Shown here: in pieces, positions 10,590 through 23,705 of the stretch
How the letters are laid out: each line of letters begins with the position of its first letter
Numbering within the stretch: the first letter of the stretch is position 1
Source: Triticum aestivum
Lineage: Eukaryota > Streptophyta > Magnoliopsida > Poales > Poaceae
Length of the DNA: 64,000 nucleotides
NCBI RefSeq assembly: GCF_018294505.1
Contig: NC_057801.1
Coordinates: 435,962,201-436,026,200, forward strand
Direction of reading: 5' to 3'
Program-made: the position numbers and the translations under genes
The notes under the pieces: model-generated
Database searches by the model: none
What the model was told of the DNA's origin: nothing
The model's input: only the letters and a program-made list of their open reading frames with translations

Positions 10590-12673
10590 ATGTCAGAGGG
10601 CAGTGATAGTCAGAACAGATCTGAAGAGTAGCTCAACCTTAGTGAGGGCACTAGTCCCTCTAGTAGCTATGATGATGGAAGCAGAAGCACTCCCAGCAAC
10701 TTGCCTAAGGCATCTACTAGGAAAAGTAAGAAAAGAACATATGAATCTTAGGATGAAGATTTTCTTGTTGTGGAGGAAGTGACCTCCAAGAAGAAAGTAC
10801 TCAAGAAGGAGTATGATGCTGCTGCTGCCACAAAGCCTGGACTGCAAAAGAAAGCTCCTGCAGAGAGAGCTCCCATGTCAAAAGCCAGAGCCTCAACTCA
10901 ATAAACCATGGAGTTCACACTTGAACCAAGAGAGGAAGAGGCTGCTGGTGGAAAGAAGGGGAAGGAAAGGGTCAGACAGACTATTGCGAGAGTCATTGGT
11001 AGACCTTCTATGATGAGAGATTCTGATGAAGAAGAGGAGGAGGAAGAGCCTGTTGCACCTCCTGCCAAGACCCAAAAGCTGATGGGGGGTGCTATCAGGA
11101 CTGGGGCTGCTCCATCTAAGCCTAAGTATGCCCACAAGTCTTCAGCTCAAGCTCAAGCTCCCAAGACAACTACACCAAAGATATCAACAAGGAATATTTC
11201 TGCTGCTGAAAAGAACAAGGCCCCAGTGCCTGAAGCTCAAGAAGAAGAAGAGCCACTAGTGCTCAGAAAGCTTAAGCCCACGATCCCAAATCATAATGAC
11301 GATCATCCTGTAGCAGAGAACATGAAATTGAGGAAGGATTTTGGTCTGAGACTATGGAGACAGACATATCCCTATGCCACCAGGAGAAGAACTGTTGTAG
11401 ACTATCGCTTTCACACCAAGGAACATCATGACTTCTATGAGACTGTCCTATTGGATGAGAAGCCCATTGTGTGATATGAAATGGCTAGATTGGAAGTACA
11501 TTGATGACAATGAAGACCATTTCCCAAGTGTATGAGAGCTTCAGAATGAACGGAGTAGATACATTTGTTTGTTAGAAGTTGACAAATTGGAATGGTGAGA
11601 TGATCATGCAATTCAATTCCACTTCTCACTTCTATCCTGATGGAAAGATTGTGTGGGTGATAGAAGGAACAAGATATCAGTCAACAATCTCAGAATGGGC
11701 CAAGTTGATCAATGCCCCCGAGGAAGAGGAGAATGTCATTGATGTGTATGCTAAGCCTAGGAAGGATGACAACTCCATGGCTAACATGTACAAGCCAATT
11801 CCTGATAAAGCCTTGAAGACTCACAAGCTTGGATCTATATACTACCTGCTTGCTGACTTGACCACAATAAACACTATATTGAGGCACACTCTATTGCCCA
11901 AGTCAGGAGACCATAGAATGATCCGTAGTCACTCCATCAACCTGCTTCACTTGTTTAATGTTCCATATAAATTCAAGATGATGAGTCTGATTGTAGAGAT
12001 TGTGAAGAGAACATGTGCAAACCAGAAAAGATCTTGTGGATATGCCCCTCACATTCAAACTTTGATCAACTCTAAGATGGAAACTGGGACATATCTACTA
12101 GACAGTGAGCATCTATCCCTGAGGCCAGACTTTGAGGGAAACAAGGTTGTCATGGATGCTTCCCATCCTACTTATGCTGAAGCCTAGGAGAAGATAGAGA
12201 GAGCAAAGGCTGCCAAAGCAGCAAAGGCAGCAAGTGCACCAAATGCTTCCATAGTGCTACTCAAGACCAATCAAGATCAGCTCAGTTATCTACTTGAGGC
12301 TACCATGAGAATTGAGAAGAGCTTGGCTACTTTGACTCAAAATCAGGAAAGTCTTGAGAGAATCATTGAGACTAAATTCCATGACCTAGATGTGAAGGTC
12401 ACTGAGATTCAAACAATTGTGGAGAAGCTCCAAGAGGATGCTGAGGACAGGGAGGATAGACCAACTACAGACACTTTCCAGAGAGTGCCAAGGGCACAAA
12501 GGTCATCAGCCGTGCTAGTTGTCAGAGACTCCAGGACTACCACTTCAGCACCTGCAGCAACTCCCACGGTTGTACCTCCAGTGTCAACCCATCCAGCTCC
12601 ATAGACTTCTACCGAAGCATTTGCAGATGCCCTCCTCTCCACGCCATCTATGCACACCGGAGCGACAAGCTAG
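10590..12673 (+). pseudogene. Gag-like ORF of element D, broken
   Basis: The ATG at 10590 starts a frame that is sensible throughout but has in-frame stops at 10629 (TAG), 10749 (TAG) and 10902 (TAA), then runs open from 10908 to 11474. The frame shifts between 11474 and 11579. A second frame then runs to 12673, with stops at 12185 and 12602 (both TAG). The N-terminal part is charged and low-complexity (Lys/Glu/Ala/Pro). The centre (about 11,280-12,100) looks globular, with FYETVLLDEKP and YLLADLTTIN. The C-terminal part has a coiled coil around NQDQLSYLLEATMRIEKSL. It resembles the 'plant transposon protein' ORFs of grass non-autonomous elements. I do not assign a function beyond a likely capsid-type role. 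Confidence 0.5.
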
Positions 12674-13249
12674 AAGACCCCTTCAGGAGCTCTCGGAGAT
12701 CATGCCTAGAGTGCCGTATAGCACTATATGCTTTCAAACTTTTTGGTAACTTGTTTCCATAGGGGGAGAAAGAGTATAGACCATAGGCATTGAGAGAGAG
12801 AGAGAGTTCCTTGCTTTTTTGTTGGCTTCATTTTCCACTCTTGCTACTTTGATCCTTTGGTCATTTGATTCCTATGCTACAATTTGTGTTATACTCGTGA
12901 GATACTTATGTGATCATGTGTTTGATCACACTATGCTTAATGTGTGCTTCCATGTTTATATCCATGACTATTTATGTATGATCAATCACTTGTACTCTTG
13001 GTGATGAGCGCATGTTTTCTAACTCTTATCATTTTGAGCGCTCCACCAAGATGTATGTGATGGAAGAGCGACCCATGATCCTAATCGATTATGCATTTGC
13101 ATTCAAAAGCAAATTTCAAATAATGCACAAATTTAGGGGGAGCTCTTGCTTATCACATACTTCTCAAAGCGACGATTTATTTCATTCATATTATCATTTG
13201 TCGAAGCTTTGATCTATATGTTGTCATCAATTACCAAAAAGGGGGAGAT

Positions 13250-14798
13250 TGAAAGTGCAACTAATCCCCGGGCGATTTTGGTAATTCATAACAACATATA
13301 GCTCATTGAACTAATATCCATTCAAGTTTAATATTTTAGAAAGTTCAATGAATGGCATGGCATGGACTAGAGATGTGGACTCCTCAAAATGCTAAGGACA
13401 CATATTGGCAAAAGCTCAAGACTCTTCATTTTTATATTTTAATGATCGAATATCACACTGAGTCCATAGGAAAGCCAATACTATCAAAAGGGGATGAGGT
13501 GTTGCTTAATGGTCTACTTGCTCAAAGTGCTTAGTGATATTGCTCCAAAACCCTCAACCACTTTCTCATTTCCAACTATGTCCAAAACTCAAAGTCAAAC
13601 TCGGCCCCACCAAAATGATCCATCATCGAGTTCATTTGACATAGCCACTGTCAGAAACACTAACACTTCGGTCACTCCGATACAGATCTCGGTCTCACCG
13701 AGATGGCCTTGCAAACTCTCTATTTCCCTTTATAACATATTGGTCTCACCGAAATGAGCGATCGGTAACCGAGTTTGCTTGACCAACTCTCCGTTTTCTC
13801 TTTGCTAAAATCGGTCTCACCGAGTTCCAGCAATTGGCTTCACCGAGATGAGGTTTTTGCCCTAGCCCTAGCACGTCGGTCCCACAGAGATTCCTAATGT
13901 TCACATTTTGAACTAAATCGCTCTCATTGAGTTCTTCTATTCGGTCTAACCGAGTTGGGTCAAATGTGTGTAACAGTTGGATTTTGTGTGAAGGCTATAT
14001 ATACCCCTCCACCCCTTTCTCCATATGAGAGAGAGCCATCAGAATGTTCCTACACTTCCACTACTCATTTTCTGAGAGAGAACCACCTACTCATGTATTG
14101 AGACCAAGATATACTAATCCTACCACAAGAATCTTGATCTCTAGCGTTCCTCAAGTTGCTTTCCACTCAAATCATCTTTACACCATAGCCAAATCTATGA
14201 GAGAGAGTTGAGTGTCGGGGAGACTACAATTTGAAGCACAAGAGCAATGAGTTCATCATCAACATAACATCTATTACCTTTTGGAGAGTAGTGTCTCCTA
14301 GATTGGTTAGGTGTCGCTTGGGAGCCTCCGACAAGATTGTGGAGTCGAACCAAGAAGTTTGTACGAGCAAGGATATCGCCTACTTCATGAAGATCTACCC
14401 GAGTGAGGCAAGTTCTTCGTGGCGATGGCCATGGTGGGATAGACAAGGTTGCTTCTTCATGGACCCTTCATGGGTGGAGCCCCCCGTGGACTCGCGCAAC
14501 CATTACCCTTCGTGGGTTGAAGTCTCCATCAATGTGGATGTACGATAGCACCACCTATCGGAACTACGCCAAAAATCTATGTGTCATCATTGCGTTTGCA
14601 CTCTCCAAACCCTTCCCTTTACCTTCATATGCAATGTTTTACTTTCCGCTGCTACACTCCTAGAATTGCATGTGTAGGTTGATTGCTTGAGTTGTACTAG
14701 TTGCTAAAATCTGCCAACAACCAAAATTGGGAAAAGGTTAGATCTTTATTTGGTTAATTAGTCTAATCTCCCCCTCTAGACCTACTTTCGATCCTACA
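13250..14798 (+). repeat. 3' LTR of element D (1,549 bp)
   Basis: It begins TGAAAGTGCAACTAATCC directly after GGGGGAGAT and ends CTTTCGATCCTACA. A TATA run TATATATA at 13996-14003 marks the promoter. The first 700 bp is dense in CGGTCTCACCGA-type words. The adjacent 5-mer on the right is AAGGG; the left partner is not visible. Confidence 0.65.
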
Positions 14799-15699
14799 AA
14801 GGGTTTGATGTTCTTGCTATGCTTCCCTTGTGTGTTGCTTCCGTTCAGTTCATTGACGGTAGGATGAAGCTTTGCACAAAGTTCTGAAAATCGCTCAGCT
14901 CTAGCTGTCGACGATTTGCTAACAGTTATTTGGGCCTCAATATAGTCAAGAATAGTAAACCACCGCGTAAACAAGAGGGTACTGAAGATGCATGATCTTC
15001 TAGGGGGTCATGCATATTTGACGAAGTTTAGTGTGGGACTAGAGACTTTTAATTAAGTATCTTGTTTCACACCTCGAAACTTAATCTAGCATCAAGAATC
15101 ATTGCCTATATTGTGGACGTAGGTTGCTAGTATTATTTGTTAAAACTGGTTAACGCGTAGCTAAAATTTTGTTTAAACTGACCAGAGGACGTCTAACTTT
15201 GCAGATTATGCATATCATGTGGATAGCCTTCGTCGTGATAATGAGTTTATGTATGGGATGGTTATATGTAGTAATGTTAAGTGGCATGCGCGTCACGGAA
15301 TGATGGCTGGAGCCACGATATTGCCACATTAATGTAAATATCGTAGAGATAGCCTACAAGTTACGGGTGACGATGGCGAACATACACGGAGGATCCCGAC
15401 GTGGAGAAGGTGTACTTAGCATGGGAGGAGGAGTTATAATTTTGTGCCACGGCGGAATTTCTGAATTTGGTGCCACATGCAACGTTTTCTGAAATTGCCG
15501 CCACAACAATGTTTTTGAAACGGTTGCCACGACAACAAAATATTGGCCATCGTGATGCTTCAACAAAAGATTGAAGACGATCATGGAGGATTCCTAGCGC
15601 ACAGGGATATACCAAATCATGCTTTTACGAATTGCATGAGATGTTTATCCCTTTGTTGTTTGCACCCTTCATTGCACAATAGTCAATTATTAGGGTGAT
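14799..15699. other. Unassigned 900-bp stretch between elements
   Basis: No LTR borders, terminal repeats or long open frames. At 15440-15550 there are four loose copies of a 'tgccac...tttctgaaattg' word, which recalls CACTA subterminal repeats. It could be the oldest insertion layer or low-copy DNA. Confidence 0.3.
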
Positions 15700-17217
15700 T
15701 GCTACTTCTTGAGCTTGCGTTGGTTTTTCCCTTGAAGAGTAAAGGGTGATGCAACAAAGTAGAGATAAGTATTTCCCTCAGTTAAGAACCAAGGTATCAA
15801 TCTAGTAAGAGATACAAGCAAGTCTCCAATCTATGCACCTGCACAAACAATCAAACACTTGCACCCAACGCGATAAAGGGGTTGTCAATACCTGCACGGT
15901 CACTTGCAAAGGTGAGATCTGATAGAGATAGATATAAAATATTACTTAAATGTAAAAAAAATAAAAGTAAATAAATTGCAGCAAGGTATTTTTGGGTTTT
16001 TTGGTTTATAGATATGAAAATATATGATGGAAAATAGACTCGGGGGCCATAGGTTTCACTAGAGGCTTCTCTCTTGAAGGAAAATAATATAGTGGGTGAA
16101 CAAATTAATGTCAAGCAATTGATAGAAAAGCGCAAAGTTATGAAGATATCCAAGGCAATGATTATGAATATAGGCATCACGTCTGTGTCATGTAGACCGA
16201 CTCCTCCCTGCATCTACTACTATTACTCCACACATCGACCGCTATCCAGCATGCATCTAGAGTATTATGTTCAAAAGAGCGGAGTAACGCCTTAAGAAAG
16301 ATGACATGATGTAGAGGGATAAACTCAAGCAATATGATGAAACCCCCATCTTTTTACCCTTGATGGCAACAATACAAATATGTGCACCGCTACCCCTACT
16401 TTGTCACCGGGTGAGGACACGGCAAGATTGAACCCAAAACTAAGCACCTCTCCCATTGCAAGAAAAACCAATCTAGTTGGCAAAACCAAACCGATAATTT
16501 GAAGAGAAATACAAAGATATCAAATCATGCATATAAGAATTCAGAGAAGATTCAAATAATATTCATAGATAAGCTAATCATAAATCCACAATTCATCGGA
16601 TCTTGACAAACACACCGCAAAAGAAGATTACATCAGATAGATCTCCAAGAACATCGAGGAGAACATTGTATTGAAAATCAAAGAGAGAGAAGAAGACATC
16701 TAGCTACTAGCTATGGACCCGTAGGTCTGTGGTAAACTACACACACTTCAACGGAAGGGCAATAGAGTTGATGTATATGCCCTCCGTGATTGAATCCCCC
16801 TCCGGTAGGATGCCGGAAAAGGCCCCAAGATGGGATCTCATGGGAACAGAAGGTTACGACGGCGGAAAAGTTTTGGTGGAAGCTTCTGTTGGTTTGGGAA
16901 TATTTTTGAATTTATAGGCCAAAGATTAGGGTTGGAAGACTCCTGTGGGCCCACAAGCTAGCCCCCCCCTAGGGTGCACCCTGAGGGATTGTGGAGTCCT
17001 TGGGACTCTTCTGACATCCTCTCCAAGTCCTGCGTGTGTCTTCTGGTCCAAGAAAAATCATCGTAAAGTTTTATTTTGTTTGGACTCCGTTTCATATTCC
17101 TTTTCTGTAAAACTCAAAAATAGAAACTGGCACTGGGCTCTCGGTTAATAAGTTAGTCCCAATGATAATATAAAATAGCATATTAATGCATATAAAACAT
17201 CCAAAACAGATAATATA
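15700..17217 (-). repeat. Sabrina-type LTR, truncated
   Basis: It starts (plus strand) TGCTACTTCTTGAGC and runs closely parallel to the solo LTR at 50466-52033, sharing blocks such as GGGGTTGTCAAT and CATCGACCGCTATCCAGC. The last 40-50 bp including the TACGTTGGAGACGTATCA end are missing, because the LARD-like element begins at 17218. The missing tail is not found on that element's other side. Confidence 0.7.
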
Positions 17218-20200
17218 TGTGGCATTCCGGCTCAGAGAAACCTGAACACCCTATATTCTAGCCCAGAGATCGAGTTGAAGTCTTCTGGAATACGACATTG
17301 CTTAGCATAGAAAAAATCAGCTCTTTATTACAATCTATTTGGGTACAAGGGTTACATCGGCACGGCGACACTATGTCTGCCACAGTTGCTCTATGCAAGT
17401 AGCAGAACACCTTGAAGTAGCAGAATAACTTCTAGCAGTGGAACAACAACGATGGTGGTGAACTCCACTCCACAGGGACTCTGGCTGGAACGCTTATCCT
17501 AGCTCGCAAACAAGGAATCCACGGCAAGCAAGCAATCAATCCGGGATGACCTGCAAACTGGCATGACATGCCAGGTCAGTACATTGAATGTACTTGCACA
17601 CTCACAATAACCAAAAGCATTCAAGACAAACAACAACATGGCAATTACATGATTAGCAGGAATTATCATGAGATCATCATAACAACATGGCATGAACAAC
17701 ATGAACATGGTACAACTCGAACGATATGAGCATGGCATAAACATATGAATCTGACAATACTAGCATGGAACATGATGACACTATCATGCACCACTTATTC
17801 TGCTCTGGTTACCTCGTAACCATCACATGCACAAACTTACCATCTCGGACATCACACGATCATCTCAGGATCAAATCAAGCTTGGTATAAACAATACCGT
17901 AGTAATCATTTCATGACCACCAAGAGCTTGACTTTTACCCTTGACTCTCGCACAACATCACGAATATCCAACAACTCGGTATCCTTGATACCACTGTGAT
18001 CATTCACGGATCACAAACGGAACCATACTTGGTTCAACGGGTTACCTCGTAACCAAACGGTGATCATTCACGGATCATAGAACCAACTTATGTCATCATC
18101 GAACCAGGGTTGTTGTTAAGCACATCATTATTAATACTGTTGACCATAGTGGGACCAACTATGAACTGGGCCCTTATTCGCGGGCGCGGCTATCAATAGA
18201 TTTAACACACACACTCTACAGAGGTAGCACACCTTACCCACACCACAGAACCCATGGTCTCGCACACCCATTCGGGTGGACCAACGGCGTTCCGACACAA
18301 CCGATCTACTGCCATGGCACTCTCCCGGCCACTCCGACCAACTCCCCTTTGGGCTAAGTCATGGGTGGCCTAGCCTACCAAAGGCAAAACGGCACCGTAG
18401 TGGCAAATAAACGGTCCAAAACGGGGACAAGGTACCAGAACAACATCAGGCTCACAAGGCTTATGTCCGCCTACCTGATTAGGATACCACGCACCCATAA
18501 CCTTCCCTAGTTGGAGGCACCGGCGAGAGGCATGACAATAAACCCAGTTAGGACCGTCCCATATCGGCAAATGTGGTTGCACTTGTCAGCTCGATATGGT
18601 GGCACCATGACTCAGCCAACATTTGTTCAAGTTCAATTAAGTCCAATTAAACTTGAATGCAATAAGTTGAGTCATATGAAAATAACATGATGCAACTACA
18701 ATACATGAACATGATATCAACATAAGCATGGCTGTGCAACATCACTTTTTAATATATCAACAACAATAAATCAGAGATCTAACTGAGCATGGCATACTGA
18801 CTAGCATGAATATAACAAGTATACACTTCTCAGAAACATAGCATGACCACTAGCATCAACAATAAATATCATGCAAGAACATATCAACAATGCTACCATG
18901 CAAGCATTTAACCCACTGTATGCAACGGAACATGCATATCAACAGCACTCGGGACAGACGATAGTCATGCAGTGAAGACCATCACCAACATCAACATGTA
19001 CTACTAGCAAGCATAAGCATATGAAAGGAATAGTAGCAACTAGTACAATATAACCAGGTGCATAACAACATAGCAATAAAGTAAACACAGACCCATAAGC
19101 ATCACCGAAACAACAATAACCATATTTTAAATAGGCAAACATTTATTGAGTATTCAAGTTGAAAACCATGGCTACTGCATGAATATCATGCAAGTGGGTA
19201 TTGTGGCTTGCCTGGGGATGAAGAGTCCACTGAGAAGAAGTGCGGTGAAGCCGCAGAAGGAAACGTCGAACGGTTCTTTCTTGAAGTGGGCTGATTAGAG
19301 GCAAGGGCAAATTGGTCATTTTCACTATGGGACCACCTAGTGAAAATGCAACCAACAGAAAGATCTCGACGATACAAAGATGTGAGAGTTGGTTTCACCT
19401 CGATCGGACGGTTGGGAAGTTACGAAGGTTGGAAGATCAGGGACTATTGTGCAAAAATATCACCACCAATAGGTCCCTGAGTGGATAAGGCAGAAACGGA
19501 TTTCAGAAAATACGCTTTCCAGAGAGGAAAGCGCATCTGTGCCTGAAGAACAACAGAAATACGCTTCTGAGAGGGGAAGACGTATTCTGGGAAATACGAT
19601 TTTAAAGAACAGAAAGCGTACTCACCCAAAAGCGCTTCCACTTATGCGCCTGGGCCCGCGCATGGTCAACGTCTAAGAGGCTGACCGGTGGGGTCCTCAT
19701 GACAGGAGGTCCAGGCGAGCGCCGTCTACTTCCTGCTCGTGCCCCTATCGGGACAGAGCAGGGGAAGCAGGGGAGGGGCGCCGGCGAGAGGCCTGGTCGG
19801 CTCAAGCCATCCTTGGCCAGGGCAAGGCCACCAGCGGGTGCAGCTCGGCCTATCACCTCCATCCCCGGGGAGAGCAGCCGCCGGGGAGGCCCGGAGCGAC
19901 GGCAGCAAGCGAAGACAGGAGGAGGCAGAGGGCAGCGATCGACGGAGGCGGGGGCAGGTCCGACCGTCTCCGGCTACAAGAAGGCCACCGGGGAGCGCGA
20001 GATGGAGTGATGCTCCCTCCTAGAGCAGCAATGGCGCTAGAGGGGAACCAAGATGGCGACGGGTGGTGGTGGTTGGCGGCGGCCCTACTAGCTCTGGTGG
20101 GAAAAAGAAAGCGTGGGGAGGCTCAACGGGACAAGGGGGAGAGGGTGGAGGCCTCGGGAGGGGCAGAGAGGGCTCGAGGTGGCCGGAACAGAGAAGACCA

Positions 20201-21854
20201 GTGATGGCCAAGGCGAACTCCGGTGAAAAGAGGAGGGGGCTGAGGACTCCGGTGGGCTAGGGAGGCAAATGAGGAGTGGATGAGCCCCGGGAGGGCTCGG
20301 GGCACACTTATCTAGCCGAGGGGAGGGATCTAGAGCTCACGCACGAGCCCAATCTAAGATCCGATGGAGGTGCAGGGGAAGTTCACGCCATGGGCATGGC
20401 AACGGCAACGCATTTATGGCCAAATAGGAGGGGGTCCGAGCACGGGGTGATGAAGTTGATCACGGGGAAGCTCCAGGACATGGTTTGACGTCGAGAAGAC
20501 GACGGGAACAGGGTCGATAACGAGCCAGAGCTTGCAATTTGCATGACATCAGCGTAATCACCACTCGCACTAGAGCAAACTCTGGGTTTTGGCCAGGTTG
20601 ACCATGTCTAGTGGATAGACCGTCGTGCCCTTAGTCAAAACGAGGAAATAAATAGGTCTAGGGGCAAAGAAGTGATTCACACCTAGCTCCAAAACATTGC
20701 AACAAGAAGGTGTTTGTAACTTGCTGTGGCTCACATGTATGGAGTTAGACTCTGATCTTTGTCACTGCTTGAACAAGCACTAAGGTGATCCTGATTACCA
20801 AAAATCAACTTAAGAGGTGGAGTTTAGAAGGGGTTTGCTGTAGAAAGTGCCATAATGGCTAGATTTAGGTATTTGGATGATGCACTCACATACATGACTG
20901 GATTGAGCTGAGTTTGAGCATGGCCCAATGATTTGAATCTATGAAGATTCTCAATAAGGTTTCAGGCCATTTGGATGAACCAAAGTGGCACTTGCTTCAC
21001 AGAGCTTCAATCTGATCAGAAATTTTGAAAAATTCCATAGGGCAAATGGAGTAATGTATTGAGCCACAACTTGGTGGAGGGAGTTTATATTGATAGTAGA
21101 ATGTCCTGGTAAATTGGCAGCTTAATTGAATCAATATAAAATATAGTTGCTTCACAAACTGAAAATTTGGACATAATCCAAGAATTGAAGACGAGCTCAC
21201 ATGGAGGCATGAAATGAGCTCAACTTTTGTGGAGGGATATGATATGATGATATGAAGGACGATGCAAAATTGCAACTCATTTGGATATTCTTAGCTTGTA
21301 CCTCCTTCACAAAGCTTCTTTTTGGACAGAAACTTTGGAAAATCATCAACAAATAATTACTAGGCAAATGAGGTTGTATTTTGGCATGTGGCAATGATAT
21401 GGACAAGAAAAGATGTCCAAGGAGTTTTAGGTCAATTGGGCAAAGGAAAATAGCACTTGCTTCACAATGTGCCATTTAGGGCAGAATAGGAAAAGAATTA
21501 TTTGAGGATTATTTTTTAACATGGCAATGAAAAGTTTTGCCATATTTGATAAAGATATGACCCAAAAAATTTATGAGAATTATTTGGAAATTTTAGGAGT
21601 GAGGCAAATATGGGTTGCTTCACAACCTAGGGCAAATTGAGTTACCTTCAATAGAAAAGGAATATTCCCAATAAAAAAGAATACTGGGATTTGATCCAAG
21701 GTGGAAAATGGAAAGGTCTAGGGAAGGATAGGGGGATGACAAGCCACTCTGGAAAGAAAGAAGTGGTCATCTTCTTCAGTTTCCAGACCACATAGCCACG
21801 GAAAAAGAAAACTCAGGCAAAAACCTCAGAAAATCAAAAAAAGGCCAAAAATCA
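17218..21854 (-). repeat. 3' LTR of the LARD-like element (about 4.6 kb)
   Basis: On the plus strand it begins TGTGGCATTCCGGC. The right end is placed at ...CAAAAATCA (21854), so that the minus-strand LTR starts TGATTTTTGG after a purine-rich tract (21865-21880 reads CTTACCCCCTTAAAG). 17218-19865 is matched along its length by 25119-27812. The GC-rich part at 19690-20330 gives several spurious open frames. The exact right end is uncertain by tens of bases. Confidence 0.5.
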
Positions 21855-23419
21855 GGTTGTTAGAACTCTTACCCCCTTAAAGAAATCTCATCCTCGAGAT
21901 TTGGTTGCTCAGGGAACAAGTATGAATATACTGACTTAAGGAAACCGTTTCCAACTCGGGTATCCTTTTTCCTTTATTGTTGTTCCCACTAATTCGTTGT
22001 CTGGCTAGCCCTGGGGTGGTTTGCTTTACTGTATCCACATTCTGGGGTGGTTTGCTTGTTCATGCTTATACAGGCTCCAATTATTCATATATGTTGACTT
22101 GGTTGAGTGAGATTTGTTATCATGCTAAAATATATGCCCGTCTCACAAGTCCGAGAGTGAAATCCGCTGGGTGTGTCATCCGACACTGACAACCTTTCAT
22201 GAAGTCGTGATCAGGTTTTTCTGATGAAAACCCAAGCTCTCACTCCTTGCATTGGGTTTCTAAACTAACTGTGGATCCTTTGGGTTCCAAAATAGTGATG
22301 TGAATCATAACCGTTTCCTGACAGATTCTGACTTATCGCACGAACTTCTGAATTATTTAGACTAGTTCCACTATCTTGAGTGTCAGATCGGTTCCAAATA
22401 TTTGACTGTCGCTTGTCGTGGCCAGCATGAAGGGGTATGACCTTTTTTATAATATCCTCAGACTTGACTGACGGTGGGTGCTGGCAGAATTTTTTTGTTC
22501 ATGACAGGCTGCCTTCTTGATGCTTCCCATAAGTGAGGGCCCATGCTTCGAGATTGTTATTTCACCTTCTGATTATTCATTCTGTCGGCATATCCATGGG
22601 GATAGTGGGCTGTGTGATGCTTTACCATAGTTGCTGGACTCCAACTATTGAATTGACCCTTAGTCTGACTTGACAGACTCGGATATTTGATACTTACAAA
22701 TCTGAGCATATACTGTTAACTGAGCAGGTCGTCTAGATAGGGGTCCTTACCAAAATTTGAGTAGACCCCGCAGGTGAATATTCATGGTGGTTAATACTAA
22801 CTCAGACTGTCCGGGGTATCTGCACTATGTGGGTCATGCAACAATTTTCATACCTGTATTTCCAGTCTTGCTCCTTCATTATTGGTTTCTTTATCTGGAT
22901 CCTTTGCTGAAAGAGCTGGGTCATATTTTGATTCTTCGTATGACGATAGGTACTGTCGGGTCCAATATTCGGCAATCATAACGTATCCTCATTCTTCTAT
23001 CATAGTAATATTGTTTAAATGGTAGGTTCATCATTTCTCAAGTTCTGACCATTGGGAAATGATCATTCGAACCCAGAGAAAGAAGACAAGGGCTCATCAG
23101 GGTCACATTCCAGGTTCACAGGTACTTGTACTGAGCTCATTGACGTCATCAATCCTCATAATCCTTTGTCACACTGCGGTGTATACTGGCTTTCTTATAT
23201 TAACAATCCTCACATGGTTGTCAGATCCTCGTTCGAGTGACTTGCAAGACCTTGGTGGTATGCTTACCGTATATATATATATATGAGAATCTGATTCCCG
23301 AGACAAACGTGTGCTCTAACTGATTCTTGCTTCGGACCAAACTGTTGCGGATCTGATTCTTGGGATTCACTGCCATATGCTGTCAATTCACAGTGTACTA
23401 CCTTGTACCAATGCCTTAC

Positions 23420-23705
23420 TGAGGAAGATTGGATGGCTTGTGCTCGAAACTTTCATCAGACAGCTTGCCGAAGAAGACTGGGTATCGTGCTTCAGAAGCT
23501 TACCCCATTAAAGACTTTGTTGGGGAAAGACTCGGTACCTTATGCTGGAAGCTTTTGCGGTTGCTTACTTAAGAAGACAGGGTACCTTGCACGGGAATTC
23601 ATCCATTTATCATACTGAGGAAGATAGATGAATCTTTCCTTGGAAGCTTCTTTGGTTGCTTGCGAGGGAAGATTGGGTTGCTTACACCAGAAGCTTCTTA
23701 TTGTG
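23420..23705. repeat. Degenerate tandem repeat, about six units of 40-60 bp
   Basis: Each unit has a 'gaagaagactgggta' core followed 15-20 bp later by 'gaagctt'. Cores start near 23423, 23471, 23524, 23571, 23618 and 23665. Units are strongly diverged, so the array is old. Confidence 0.6.

Larger units (their letters stand above)
9123..14798 (+). mobile_element. Non-autonomous LTR retrotransposon with a gag-like pseudogene (element D)
   Basis: Plus-oriented: a 5' leader region (9123-10589, minus the solo LTR inside it), one broken ORF (10590-12673), a 3' UTR, a polypurine tract AAAAAGGGGGAGAT (13236-13249) and a 3' LTR (13250-14798). No RT, protease or integrase is visible. Leader and LTR both contain many copies of short CGGTCTCACCGA/CGGTCACACCGA words. 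I could not find a copy of the LTR start (TGAAAGTGCAAC) on the left, so the 5' LTR is either outside the window, beyond the CACTA insertion, or lost. Confidence 0.6.
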
